64,000 bases of DNA from Tragulus kanchil. Lineage: Eukaryota; Chordata; Mammalia; Artiodactyla; Tragulidae. Positions 36,754 to 47,360 of the stretch are shown one piece after another. The notes under the pieces were generated by a model that ran no database searches, had not been told where the DNA came from, and saw only the letters and a program-made list of their open reading frames with translations. Position numbers and translations under genes: made by a program. How positions within the stretch are numbered: position 1 is the stretch's first letter; the number at the start of each line of letters is the position of its first letter. The DNA is taken from NCBI GenBank assembly GCA_022376925.1, contig JAIOJX010000024.1, positions 169,101,108 through 169,165,107 of the forward strand. The letters are read 5' to 3'.

Positions 36754-37561
36754 TGAAAAAGGGGACCCGGACCCAATTTCAATGTGTGTATGTGTCTTTG
36801 GGCTTCCCCACACCAGTAAGCAATTCTTGGACCCCAGTGTTGTGTCCAAGAATTCAACTTAATTCTGACACTATCTGCCTGGACATAGAATTGGGCTCAG
36901 TCCCACAAAACCCCCTCCGCTTCAGACGCCAGTCTCCAACCCAGGTTGTTACCACCTATATTTCTGACCAGCTGACCTCCTTGGGTTTGATTAAGCTTCT
37001 AGAACAGCTCACAGACTTGTTTGCTCACCAGACTGCCAATGTATTGTAAAAGGGTGTTAAAGATCTGAACCAACCACTGGATGAGGAGATACGCAGCGTG
37101 AGGTACAGGAAAGGATCCTTCCCAATACTGCACTCTCACCGATCTCCCTGAGTTCATCAGCTTGCAGCTCCCCAAACCCTCGCCTGTGGGGTTCTTATGG
37201 AGGCTTCCTCGCACAGAAGTGAGTTATGGATTCAGTCATGGATCGTTGGCGATTCATTCCACCTGCAGCCACCTCCCTCTGGGACGGGGGGTACTGAAGT
37301 CCCAGCCCTCGAATCTCATGGTTGGTCTTCCTGGCAACGGACCCCCGGTCTTGGGTGTGATCCAAAAGTTGCTTTCCCCAGAGCGTTTTTAGGAGCTGAA
37401 GAAAGATCAGACATAATCCCACTGCTCTTGTAGCTCCAGAAATCCCAAAGGTTTGGGAACCTGGAGCTAGGAACTGTAGATGAAGACTAAATATATGAGA
37501 AATAACTATATTGGTCGTCTGAAGGGCCAGATTCCTATCTCTTATAAATCATGATGTCACG
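36754..37561 (+). mobile_element. LTR-like element inserted in L1M
   Basis: Begins TG, is about 808 bp long, and is flanked by the 5-bp direct repeat ATCTT (36749-36753 and 37562-37566), as for ERVL/MaLR-type insertions. It contains 'ccttgggtttgattaagctt', 'ctagaacagctcacagactt', 'ttatggaggcttcctcgcac' and 'tcttataaatcatgatgtca'. The L1M sequence is continuous across it. Related pieces lie at 5030-5455 and 8103-8272. Family name not assigned. Confidence 0.65.
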
Positions 37562-37589
37562 ATCTTGTGGGACAGCACTTTGAGACTGC

Positions 37590-37797
37590 ATTGTTGCTGT
37601 TTGACTGTTAAGTCATGTCTGACTCTTTGTGGCCCCGTGGACTGTAGCCCGCCAGGCTCCTCTGTACGTGGGATTTCCCAGGCAGGAATACTGGAGTGGG
37701 CTGCCATTTCCTTCTCCAGGGGATCTTTCTGGCCCGTTTCCTGACTCACCTACATCGCAGGTGGATTCTTTACCATTGAGCCGCCTGAGAAACTCGA
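37590..37797 (-). mobile_element. Bov-tA SINE, antisense
   Basis: Starts 'ttgctgtttgactgttaagt', passes 'gactctttgtggccccgtgg' and 'cttctccaggggatctttct', and ends 'accattgagccgcctgagaa'. It interrupts the same L1M a second time. Confidence 0.88.
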
Positions 37798-37960
37798 GCT
37801 TGGGTAGATATCCTGCTCCTTCTTCAACTTCTACCCATGAACTTGAGCATCCATTGATGATTTGAATGAAATACTACTATAATGGCTGCCCAATAGTGAT
37901 AACAATAATACTTTTCCCTTATATCCTTTCCCCAAAAGGATTGAAATTATTTATTTTTAA
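37798..37960 (+). mobile_element. L1M remnant, continuation
   Basis: 'tagatatcctgctccttctt', 'cttgagcatccattgatgat' and 'atggctgcccaatagtgata' continue the L1M interrupted at 36753 and at 37590. Confidence 0.6.
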
Positions 37961-37984
37961 AGTTTTTAGTTTATTTAACATGGC

Positions 37985-38137
37985 TTCCACCCCTGGGTCA
38001 GAAAGATCCCCTGGAGAAGGGCGTGACAACCCCTCCAGGGTGCTCGCCGAGGGCATCCCGTGGACAGAGAGGCCTGGTGGGCAGCAGTCCACAGGGTCAT
38101 AAAAGAGTCGGGCACAACTGGAGGGGCTTAACACGAG
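37985..38137 (+). mobile_element. Bov-A SINE fragment
   Basis: 'cctgggtcagaaagatcccc', 'tggagaagggcgtgacaacc', 'ggcatcccgtggacagagag' and 'gagtcgggcacaactggagg' are Bov-A blocks, sense, head missing. Confidence 0.8.
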
Positions 38138-38945
38138 CCACTGTGAGGGCTGAATTTATCACATGAAAGCAAGGACTCAGGCATGTGGTCACTGTCCCCT
38201 TGAACACTCTAAAGAAAAATAACTCACTAGTCAAGGGGCCCAGAGCGTGTGCAGGGCGACAGGCCCTGGGATTCAGAAGTAAGTGCGAGACGCCCAAATC
38301 CTCCAGGAGCGGACTGCTCAGTGCGGGGCAGCGGGGGAGCGTGTTGCTGGCTGCAGCGCGGCGAGGGCCGTTCCAGCCTTAGCGTCAGGTGCCCTGCATG
38401 GCAGGGGCCGGCTCCTCCTGAGGCGCATTGGGGATGGAATGAGAGGACTTGATTTGCTCTGTCATAAAGCTACATTGCCGAGACTGACTTTTCTGTAGGA
38501 TAACAAACTCTCTGAAAAGCAGAAGCATGAGCCCTATCGATCACTGTTACGTCTGAGGAATCTGGGAGTCCAGACAGGGTGAGACTACAGGAGGGGGTCA
38601 CGGAAGCCTTAAGAGCGATCTCACTGTAAGGAGAGAGTCGGCTCCATGAAGCAGCCTCCCTGTCCCAGACTCTCATGGTTCTTGCACCCTGCTTGTGTGA
38701 GCTCACGCCTTCATGTCAAACGTGAAATACACCCACGTCCCGTAGTCCGTCAGTTTATGTGTGCGCATGTTCTTTTCAAATGAGTTGACTTTCATTGTCT
38801 CGTTGACATTATATTTTGTCAGCTTTTGATTTGCTTCAAATAAATTTTACAGTTTAAAGCCAATATGTTTTACTAGGTCTCAAGAGCTCGGCTTCTCACA
38901 AAGCTCGGAGTCCCTAGGAAATGAATTAATCCCTGAAGTCATCAA
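38138..38945. other. No gene recognised
   Basis: Unassigned, moderately GC-rich at 38290-38420. Frames of 65-78 codons only, no domain. Confidence 0.4.
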
Positions 38946-39944
38946 ACTTCTTTGTTTGAAAAACAACTTTATAGAGATATAATTTACAGACCATAAGCTT
39001 CACCCATTTAAAGTATACAATTCAATAGTGTTCAGTACATTCACAGAGTTGTGCAACCACTACCACTGTCTAATTTTAGAGCGTCTCATCACCGCGAAGA
39101 GAGGCCTGGTTCCCACTGAAAGCCCCTCCCCGCCCGCCCCCAGCCCCCGGAAGCCACTAGACTAATTCTGTCTCTGTAGACTGGCCTTCCAGGACAGCGC
39201 ACCTCAGCGGCGGCCGCGCCGCGTGGTCCTGCGGGCCGGGCTGCTGTCGCCTCCTGCCTCCCTGGGCTGGGCGCGGTGGCCGGTGTGGAGGGGGCGCGCG
39301 GTGTCTAGCCACTCCCCGGCTGATGAGCAGTTGGGTTGCTCCAGTTTGTAGCCGCTGTGAACCATGACGCCTTGAACATTTTGTGCAAGTCTCTGGACAT
39401 TTGTTTTCGTTTCTGTAAGAGTGAGCTTGCTGTGTCACGTGGGCAAGTTTTCAGAAATTGCCTCACTGTTTGTCCGTTGCACTGTTTCGCGTCCAGCAGG
39501 GAGTGAGGGCTTCCGTGTCACCAGCACTTGCTATTGTCTTTTCTATTCGAGCCCTCCTAGTAGGTATGAAGTGGTATCTCATTTTGGTTTTATTTGCATT
39601 TCCCTGATGACTAACGATGTTGAACATCTTTTCTTGTGCTTACTGACCATTTGTCTTCTTTGAGAAATGTTTCTTCAAATCGTTTGCTCCTTTTTTAAAT
39701 GGAGGTATTTATTTTCTTCTTAAGTTGTAAGAGTTCTTTCTTTATATATTCTGGATAAAAGTCTCTTATCAATTATATAATATGCTAGCTTTTTTGTGAG
39801 TTATCTTCTCACTTTCTTGAGGATGTCATCTGAAGTGTAAATGTTTTTTAATTTTGATAAAATCCAGTTTGTGAATTTTTCCTTTTATCGTGTGTGCTTT
39901 CGGTGTCATATCTAAGAAATCACTGCCTACCATATTTATTCCTG

Positions 39945-40184
39945 TGCCGCAGCCTGTCCGGACATGAGCCCCCCGCCCCTGTTCCCCCTTCTGTCTGTCT
40001 GTGCGTGTGTTTCTTGAAGTCTGCTTTCTGTAAGTCTCTGTGTGTGCGTGTGTTTCTCACGGTCTCGCCGCACCCGCGAGCTGCCGTGCGCCTGGCTGCG
40101 GTGCTGCCGCGAATGGCGCCCAACGTGGGCTCAGGGCCAGCCGAGCAAAGGCTGCGGAAACCTCCACGGGCGGGTTTCCCCGCA
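39945..40184 (+). mobile_element. 240-bp insert with a betaretrovirus-type primer-binding site
   Basis: An insert within L1, TG...CA, flanked by a perfect 6-bp duplication TTCCTG (39939-39944 and 40185-40190), the size typical for ERVK/betaretroviral integration. At 40114-40129 it carries TGGCGCCCAACGTGGG, the 5' 16 bases of the tRNA-Lys(1,2) primer-binding site used by betaretroviruses. Upstream is a T/GT-rich, CpG-rich U5-like part; downstream 55 bp resemble a leader. There is no gag. Second copy 41054-41293, PBS 41223-41238. Confidence 0.65.
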
Positions 40185-40325
40185 TTCCTGTTTCCTTCTA
40201 CAACATTTATAACTTTAGCTCTCACGTTTAAGTCTGGTTTCCATTTTGAGTTACTTTGTGTATATGGTACAAGATATTAATTCAACTTAATTATTTTAAA
40301 ATAATTTTTTTTAAAGATTCCTTTC

Positions 40326-40659
40326 GGGCTTCCCCTGGTGGTCCAGTGGGTAAGGACACCACCTTGCAGTGCAAGGGGCGCCGGTTCGAGCCCTGGCCTG
40401 GGAAGATCCCACGTGCCGCGGAGCGGCTGGACCCATGTGTCCAATCACCGAGCCGGAGCTCTGGAGCGCATGCGCCCAGAGCCGGTGCTCCGCGACAACA
40501 GAGGCCACCGCGATGGGAGGCCCACAGGAGCCAAAGAACAAAGACGGATGAACATAGAGAAATGAAAGACCAATAGAAGCGGCCTGCCCGCCCCCCTCCC
40601 TCCCCAACCCGTCCCCTGCCCAAAATAAATAAATAAATAAATCTTTAAAAAAAAAAAAC
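40326..40659 (+). mobile_element. Young CHR-type SINE, copy S5 (and S6 at 41435-41768)
   Basis: Sense, full length: tRNA-Glu-like A-box region 'tggtggtccagtgggtaagg', B box GGTTCGAGCCC, CHR middle, CCAAT at 40441-40445, palindrome core GCGCATGCGC at 40466-40475, C-rich block and (AAAT)n tail. Perfect 11-bp target-site duplication AGATTCCTTTC at 40315-40325 and 40660-40670. S6 is its duplicate from the assembly duplication. Confidence 0.95.
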
Positions 40660-40670
40660 AGATTCCTTTC

Positions 40671-40802
40671 TTTTTCTTAGGCTGCACCAAGTCTTAGTTG
40701 CAGTGTGTGAGATCTTTAGTGGCAGCATGTGGGATCCACTTCCCGAGCAGCGGTAGGACCTGGGCCCCCTGCAGGGGAGCACGGTGTCTCAGCCCCTGGG
40801 CC
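40671..40802 (-). mobile_element. Older CHR-type SINE, antisense
   Basis: 'ttaggctgcaccaagtctta', 'cagcatgtgggatccacttc' and a degraded B box. It is complete in the second copy (to about 41935, ending 'ccactgggggagtccctgaa'). The young SINE S5 sits inside its T-rich tail. AACTTAATT at about 40284 and 41939 looks like its target-site duplication. Confidence 0.7.
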
Positions 40803-42106
40803 TTTTAAAATTTTTAATAGAAATTTTTTTTAGTTGTAAGAGTTCTTTCTTTATATATTCTGGATAAAAGTCTCTTATCAATTATATAATATGCTAGCTT
40901 TTTTGTGAGTTATCTTCTCACTTTCTTGAGGATGTCATCTGAAGTGTAAATGTTTTTTAATTTTGATAAAATCCAGTTTGTGAATTTTTCCTTTTATCGT
41001 GTGTGCTTTCGGTGTCATATCTAAGAAATCACTGCCTACCATATTTATTCCTGTGCCGCAGCCTGTCCGGACATGAGCCCCCCGCCCCTGTTCCCCCTTC
41101 TGTCTGTCTGTGCGTGTGTTTCTTGAAGTCTGCTTTCTGTAAGTCTCTGTGTGTGCGTGTGTTTCTCACGGTCTCGCCGCACCCGCCAGCTGCCGTGCGC
41201 CTGGCTGCGGTGCTGCCGCGAATGGCGCCCAACGTGGGCTCAGGGCCAGCCGAGCAAAGGCTGCGGAAACCTCCACGGGCGGGTTTCCCCGCATTCCTGT
41301 TTCCTTCTACAACATTTATAACTTTAGCTCTCACGTTTAAGTCTGGTTTCCATTTTGAGTTACTTTGTGTATATGGTACAAGATATTAATTCAACTTAAT
41401 TATTTTAAAATAATTTTTTTTAAAGATTCCTTTCGGGCTTCCCCTGGTGGTCCAGTGGGTAAGGACACCACCTTGCAGTGCAAGGGGCGCCGGTTCGAGC
41501 CCTGGCCTGGGAAGATCCCACGTGCCGCGGAGCGGCTGGACCCATGTGTCCAATCACCGAGCCGGAGCTCTGGAGCGCATGCGCCCAGAGCCGGTGCTCC
41601 GCGACAACAGAGGCCACCGCGATGGGAGGCCCACAGGAGCCAAAGAACAAAGACGGATGAACATAGAGAAATGAAAGACCAATAGAAGCGGCCTGCCCGC
41701 TCCCCTCCCTCCCTCCCCAACCCGACCCCCGCCCAAAGTAAATAAATAAATAAATCTTAAAAAAAAAAAAAAACAGATTCCTTTCTTTTTTTCTTAGGCT
41801 GCACCAAGTCTTAGTTGCAGTGTGTGAGATCTTTAGTGGCAGCATGTGGGATCCACTTCCCCGAGCAGCGGTAGGACCTGGGCCCCCTGCAGGGGGAGCA
41901 CGGTGTCTCAGCCCCTGGGCCACTGGGGGAGTCCCTGAACTTAATTCTTTTCCATGCGGATATTCAGTTGTCCCAGCACCATTAGTTGAAAAGAGTATTT
42001 TCCCCCTGATTGACTTGTCTTGGAACCCGAATTTTACAATAGTTACGAAAGCTTGTTGTTGTTGTTGTTAAGGACAAATTGGAACTCTCAAGTTTATCTT
42101 TTTTTT

Positions 42107-42612
42107 AGTCACCATTGTTCAGTCACTAAGTCGTTTCCAAGTGTTTGCAGCCTCCTGAACTGCAGCACTTTGGACTTCCCTGTCGTGCACTTTCTGCCGG
42201 AGTTTGCTCAGACTCACATCCATTGGGTCAGTGGTGCCACCAACCATCTCATCCTCTGTCGCCCCTCTGCTCCTGCCCTCAGTCTTTCCCAGCGTATTTT
42301 CCAGTGAGTGGTCTCTTCGCATCAGGTGTCCAAAGCATTGTAGCTTCAGCTTCAGCCACTGTCCTTCCCATGAATAGTCAGGGTTGATTTCCTTTAGGAT
42401 GGACTGGTTTGATCTTCCTGCAGTCCAAGGGACTCTCAAGAGTCTTCTCCAGCTCCACAGATCAAAGGCATCAGCTTTTCAGTGCTCAGCCTTCTTTATG
42501 GGCCAGCTCTCACATCCCTGCAGGCCCACTGGGAAAACCAGAGCTTTGACTGTACGGACCTTTGTTGGCAAAGTGATATCTCTGCTTTTTAATTCACTGT
42601 CTAGGTTTCTCC
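42107..42612 (-). mobile_element. BovB LINE 3' part, antisense
   Basis: The minus strand carries RT residues such as RVPWTAGRSNQSILKEINPD and LKLKLQCFGHLMRRDHSLEN (42119-42439). About 500 bp, 5'-truncated, with frame breaks. Confidence 0.9.
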
Positions 42613-43944
42613 CAGTGAGAAAAGTGTTGTTTAATTTCAGGGCTGAAGTCTCAATCCATTGAAAAGATTAGGGAAAAGAGAGTTCAGGGAGAGTGGCTAT
42701 TTCTGGGTCTGGTGTGGCTGCTGACACTTGAAACGGTGCTGCAGAGCTCTCAGACGGGAAGCCTGCATCTCACAAGAGGAGCAGCAGCCTTCCCTGTCCC
42801 TGAGTCAGCAGAAAGAATGTCTGGTCTTTTAGAGCACTGGTTCCAGTTTTATTGGCATTGTACATGGTAGGTTTCCAGTACATCAGCATCTATTGGTGGT
42901 CATAGCAATGTCATCTAAGTTTTGTCCACAGGGAAGCATTCTGTGCTACTGTTAGGATCTGGATCATTAGGTCCAAGTTCAAGCAGCTATAATGGCAACC
43001 AGTGGCCAGCACTTGCTTGTGATTATGTCTGAGTGCCCCGGTATTTCTTAATTTTGTACCAGTAGCAGAGGCCATTATAAAAGATTGGAAAGGTGACAGC
43101 TCGGAGCAGCTAAGCTCTGGGCATGCACTTAGGCGAGGCTTTACCTGGGCTCACTGGCCGGGAGAACCGTCTCACGTGCACACTGTCCAGTGGGGCTCCA
43201 CTCCTCCTGCTGAGGCCGTTTGTCAGGATCCAGCAGGGCCTGGGTGTGGCGGGTAATAAGCTGCAGATTCCAAGGCCAGGAGTTTGGACTTCAGGCCAAA
43301 AAAATAGGTGGACCAAAACCAGGAGTGAAATAGATATAGAAGGAGCCAACTGTCAGGACTTAGGATAGCAGGAGAAAAGAGACATTAAAGCCCGGAGGGT
43401 AATAAAATTGAGAGATACCAGGGAAGACACTGTGACTGGGAGCCTAGGTAACTTACGGTTGGATTTGGAGAGAAACGGAGACTTTTCCCACTGTTAAGCC
43501 TTTTAGAAGTTTCAGGCATTCTCCTTAGAGCACTCATTTCTGCGCCCAGGCACATGCTCCTGAAGCTCCTAGCCGGGGCTGGATCCAAGGCCAGATTTGC
43601 CAGGGAGAGAAGGTTTGACAGAGTCTCCCAGGCTGCCTTTGTAGAAACTACAGCGCCTGCCCAGACCGCATCTTTCTCAGAGTTGCCCCTGCTCTTCTGT
43701 TGGACGTGAGAATGGGCTCTCTCACCACCAGTGTTACATCTCTGTTTCATCTTTGGAAAATAAATGAAGAGCAACCAGCGTCCAGCATCTACACCCAAGA
43801 GGCTCAGGCCTGATGGGGAAGCCGGAATCGTTCACGGAAGCAGGTTCAGCTACTCATCCTGCAAAGTTCCCTTTGCCATTTCTCTTCGGGAACTTCTTGG
43901 GTTTGTACTGAACCAGCTGTTTCCGATACCTGCTAGCGATTATG
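42613..43944. other. No gene recognised
   Basis: Unassigned sequence. Frames up to 137 codons (minus strand 43385-43798) have no domain. Confidence 0.4.
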
Positions 43945-43945
43945 T

Positions 43946-44172
43946 CGGTTTCCCTGGTGGTCCAGTGGCTAAGATCTGCATTCCCAATGTATCTTCACTG
44001 CTGTCTCAGATGGTGAAGAATCTGCCCGCAACATGGGAGACCTGGGTTCAATCCCTGAGTTGGGAAGATCCCCTGGAGAAGGGAAAGCTACCCACTCCAG
44101 TGTTCTTGCCTGGAGACTTCCATGGCTCGTCCACGGGTCGCAAAGAGTCGGACGTGACTGAGCGATGGCTTG
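43946..44172 (+). mobile_element. Bov-tA SINE with a doubled head
   Basis: A CHR-like head 'tttccctggtggtccagtgg' is followed about 45 bp later by a second tRNA-like start 'tctcagatggtgaagaatct' and the usual Bov-tA body to 'gagtcggacgtgactgagcg'. One SINE probably landed in, or recombined with, another. Confidence 0.8.
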
Positions 44173-45289
44173 ACTTTCTTTCCCTTCGGACGCAGGACAG
44201 AGCACCTTGCCTTAGCTGGCAGTGCCGGCAGCACAGACAGCCAAGTGCCTCCCCGACCACAGGCCTGGTGCCTTGGGGAGGGGGCAGGATCAAAGCTCAG
44301 CGCCTCCAGCCTTGTTGCAGCTTTAATTAGCATTCACGCCTCTGCTCTGCACCCGCAGGCTGGGGAGCCCAAGGAAGCAAAGTCTGCAAATTCTTTAACA
44401 ATTGACTCAGCAAATGTCTAACCTAAATAGTAAATCTCTAATAAATAGAACTAGAGTTACAAGACAACCTCGATAACAACAACGAATCCGTAACTTTTAG
44501 GCTTCATTGTACCATCTGCGTTTGGCCAGGTAACCAGGTTCACCCTGCAGACCGTGCTGTGCGCGGCTTTTGAAGTACACGCATGCCATCGGCACCCTGA
44601 CATTCCCATGTTCCCGTCATCATTTTCAGATCAGAGTTTCATCTTAAAAGCCCATGACTGCCTTTTTGAGGACTTTTGTAAAATTAAGCAAAGTACATTC
44701 TAACGAGATATTTAGATACAGAGCCATTTTGACTAAAGGAAATCATGTGACACTATATCTAAAATCCAACATTTAAGGACATGAAGGTTCTCCACTTGCG
44801 GATGTCTTAAGCTTATGACACTTGATCAAGTCTATTTTTGTGTCAAGGGTCAATTAACCAGTGTCCAGGATTTAGAAGCTTATCAGTAAGCATTTGATTG
44901 AGCTTTTTTTTTTTAAATGATAATCGTTGTGTAATGGTAATACAAAAGACAAGAAAAATTGTGATTCACCTTGGACATTTTTTGAAGTCCAGTCTGTGAA
45001 ATGAAAATATCTCCTGCCATATTAATAAATAAGAAACGTCACAGCCATCAGCGATTTCTGGCCTCCAGACGGGAATGAGGGCTCCCCAGGCAGCGATCCA
45101 GCGGATGCTGCCACCGGCCACGGTGACGGCTGAGGAGCTGGGGAATGCAGGAAGCAGGTGAACAAGGAAGCAGGTTGGGCCCCAATAGCTGAGGTGCACA
45201 AGAAAGGAATGAATTCAGTGAGCCCAGAGGCTTCTGTCTTCCCCTGCCTAGAATGCTCAGTCCCTAAACTTGATGCCTGATCTTTGATG

Positions 45290-45475
45290 CTCAGATTGCC
45301 TGCTCCCTTTGCTGCAGACTTGTATAGCGCCTGACCTCCCCTCCGGACTCCTCGGAGCAGCTGTCTCAGAGCTGCTGAGATGCTGTCTCTCAGGCTCAAG
45401 CGTCCTAACAGTCCCACCAAATGCACTGACTCTCTGCTTTCAGGCTGTGACTGCATTTGCTCGTCAGCAGGTCCA
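45290..45475 (+). mobile_element. ERV LTR 3' fragment
   Basis: 'cctcggagcagctgtctcag', 'agctgctgagatgctgtctc' and 'caggctgtgactgcatttgc' follow the R-U5 pattern of a common ruminant ERV LTR. The same pattern occurs at 58440-58585. Second copy about 46450-46635. Confidence 0.55.
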
Positions 45476-45579
45476 CTAGCAAGGAGCACAGAGGAGCACC
45501 GTCTTCAGGGGTCGCGCACTACAGCCAGCAGGGCTGGTCCGTCTGTGGACACAGCCCTGGACGCCCACCTCCAGATTCA

Positions 45580-45785
45580 CGTTGCTGTTGTCCAGTGGCT
45601 AAGTCATGTGTGACTCTTTGTGACCCTATGGACTGCATCCTGCCAGGTTCCTCCATCTGTGGGATTTTGCAGGCAAGGATACTGGAGTGGGTTGCTCTTT
45701 CCTTCTCCAGAGGACCTTCCTGACCTAGGGACCAAACCTGCATCTCCTGCATTGCAGGTAGATGATTTGTTTTTACTGAGCCCCA
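45580..45785 (-). mobile_element. Bov-tA SINE, antisense
   Basis: 'gttgctgttgtccagtggct', 'tgactctttgtgaccctatg', 'ccttctccagaggaccttcc' and 'ctcctgcattgcaggtagat'. The head is damaged in copy 1 and complete in copy 2 (46740-46963, ending 'ccactgagccacctggaaag'). Confidence 0.88.
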
Positions 45786-47034
45786 TCATTTTCAGATCAG
45801 AGTTTCATCTTAAAAGCCCATGACTGCCTTTGAGGACTTTTGTAAAATTAAGCAAAGTACATTCTAACGAGATATTTAGATACAGAGCCATTTTGACTAA
45901 AGGAAATCATGTGACACTATATCTAAAATCCAACATTTAAGGACATGAAGGTTCTCCACTTGCGGATGTCTTAAGCTTATGACACTTGATCAAGTCTATT
46001 TTTGTGTCAAGGGTCAATTAACCAGTGTCCAGGATTTAGAAGCTTATCAGTAAGCATTTGATTGAGCTTTTTTTAAATGATAATCGTTGTGTAATGGTAA
46101 TACAAAAGACAAGAAAAATTGTGATTCACCTTGGACATTTTTTGAAGTCCAGTCTGTGAAATGAAAATATCTCCTGCCATATTAATAAATAAGAAACGTC
46201 ACAGCCATCAGCGATTTCTGGCCTCCAGACGGGAATGAGGGCTCCCCAGGCAGCGATCCAGCGGATGCTGCCACCGGCCACGGTGACGGCTGAGGAGCTG
46301 GGGAATGCAGGAAGCAGGTGAACAAGGAAGCAGGTTGGGCCCCAATAGCTGAGGTGCACAAGAAAGGAATGAATTCAGTGAGCCCAGAGGCTTCTGTCTT
46401 CCCCTGCCTAGAATGCTCAGTCCCTAAACTTGATGCCTGATCTTTGATGCTCAGATTGCCTGCTCCCTTTGCTGCAGACTTGTATAGCGCCTGACCTCCC
46501 CTCCGGACTCCTCGGAGCAGCTGTCTCAGAGCTGCTGAGATGCTGTCTCTCAGGCTCAAGCGTCCTAACAGTCCCACCAAATGCACTGACTCTCTGCTTT
46601 CAGGCTGTGACTGCATTTGCTCGTCAGCAGGTCCACTAGCAAGGAGCACAGAGGAGCACCGTCTTCAGGGGTCGCGCACTACAGCCAGCAGGGCTGGTCC
46701 GTCTGTGGACACAGCCCTGGACGCCCACCTCCAGATTCACGTTGCTGTTGTCCAGTGGCTAAGTCATGTGTGACTCTTTGTGACCCTATGGACTGCATCC
46801 TGCCAGGTTCCTCCATCTGTGGGATTTTGCAGGCAAGGATACTGGAGTGGGTTGCTCTTTCCTTCTCCAGAGGACCTTCCTGACCTAGGGACCAAACCTG
46901 CATCTCCTGCATTGCAGGTAGATTATTTGTTTGTTTACCACTGAGCCACCTGGAAAGCACTTGAGGAATTTAGGATAATAGATACTAAATTCGTATTGAG
47001 TTTTCATCCAGAAAATCAACTGGACCTCATTCTT

Positions 47035-47360
47035 TTTTTTTTTTTTTTAAAGATTTATTTATTTATTTTGGGCGGGGGTCGGGTTGGGGAGGGAGTGGAG
47101 CGGGTGGGCCACTTCTACTGGTCTTTCTCTATTTTCATCCGTCTTTGTTCCTTGGCTCCTGTGGGCCTCCCATCGCAGTGGCCTCTGTTGCTGCAGAGCA
47201 CCGGCTCAGGGCGCATGCGCCCCAGAGCTCCGGCTCGGTAATTGGACACATCGGTCCAGCCGCTCCACGGCATGTGGGATCCTCCCAGGCCAGGGATCGA
47301 ACCGGCGCCCCTTGCACTGCAAGGCGGTGTCCCTACCCACTGGACCACCAGGGGAAGCCC
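47035..47360 (-). mobile_element. Young CHR-type SINE, copy S7
   Basis: Full-length antisense copy. Perfect 14-bp target-site duplication TGGACCTCATTCTT at 47021-47034 and 47361-47374. The G-rich block, the palindrome core and the head are intact. Confidence 0.95.

Larger units (their letters stand above)
39722..41921 (+). repeat. Direct tandem duplication no. 10, offset 1,109 bp
   Basis: Copy 1 is 39722-40802 and copy 2 is about 40831-41921. Bases 40803-40830 fit neither. Differences include G/C near 40077 versus 41186, lengths of C, T and A runs, and a missing C near 40742. Confidence 0.93.
38950..42065 (-). mobile_element. Large L1 remnant, antisense, with nested insertions
   Basis: Antisense L1 in ordered blocks: 'tatagagatataatttacag', 'gagttgtgcaaccactacca', 'gaagtggtatctcattttgg', 'tttccctgatgactaacgat', 'gtaagagttctttctttata', 'gtgtcatatctaagaaatca', then 'gttgtcccagcaccattagt' at 41968. 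It is broken by the 240-bp PBS-bearing insert, an old SINE, a young SINE and duplication no. 10. Confidence 0.82.
44618..46948 (+). repeat. Direct tandem duplication no. 11, offset 1,166 bp
   Basis: Copy 1 is 44618-45782 and copy 2 is 45783-46948. Copy 1 is damaged at its right end ('gatgatttgtttttactgag' against 'gattatttgtttgtttacca'). Two T runs differ (44667 and 44906 regions). Confidence 0.93.

Noticed and set aside
36551..36862. 103-codon frame
   Set aside because: Runs from L1M into the LTR-like insertion, so it cannot be an old gene.
45022..46649. 155-codon minus-strand frame present twice (45022-45489, 46182-46649)
   Set aside because: Overlaps an LTR fragment and is doubled by duplication 11; no domain.
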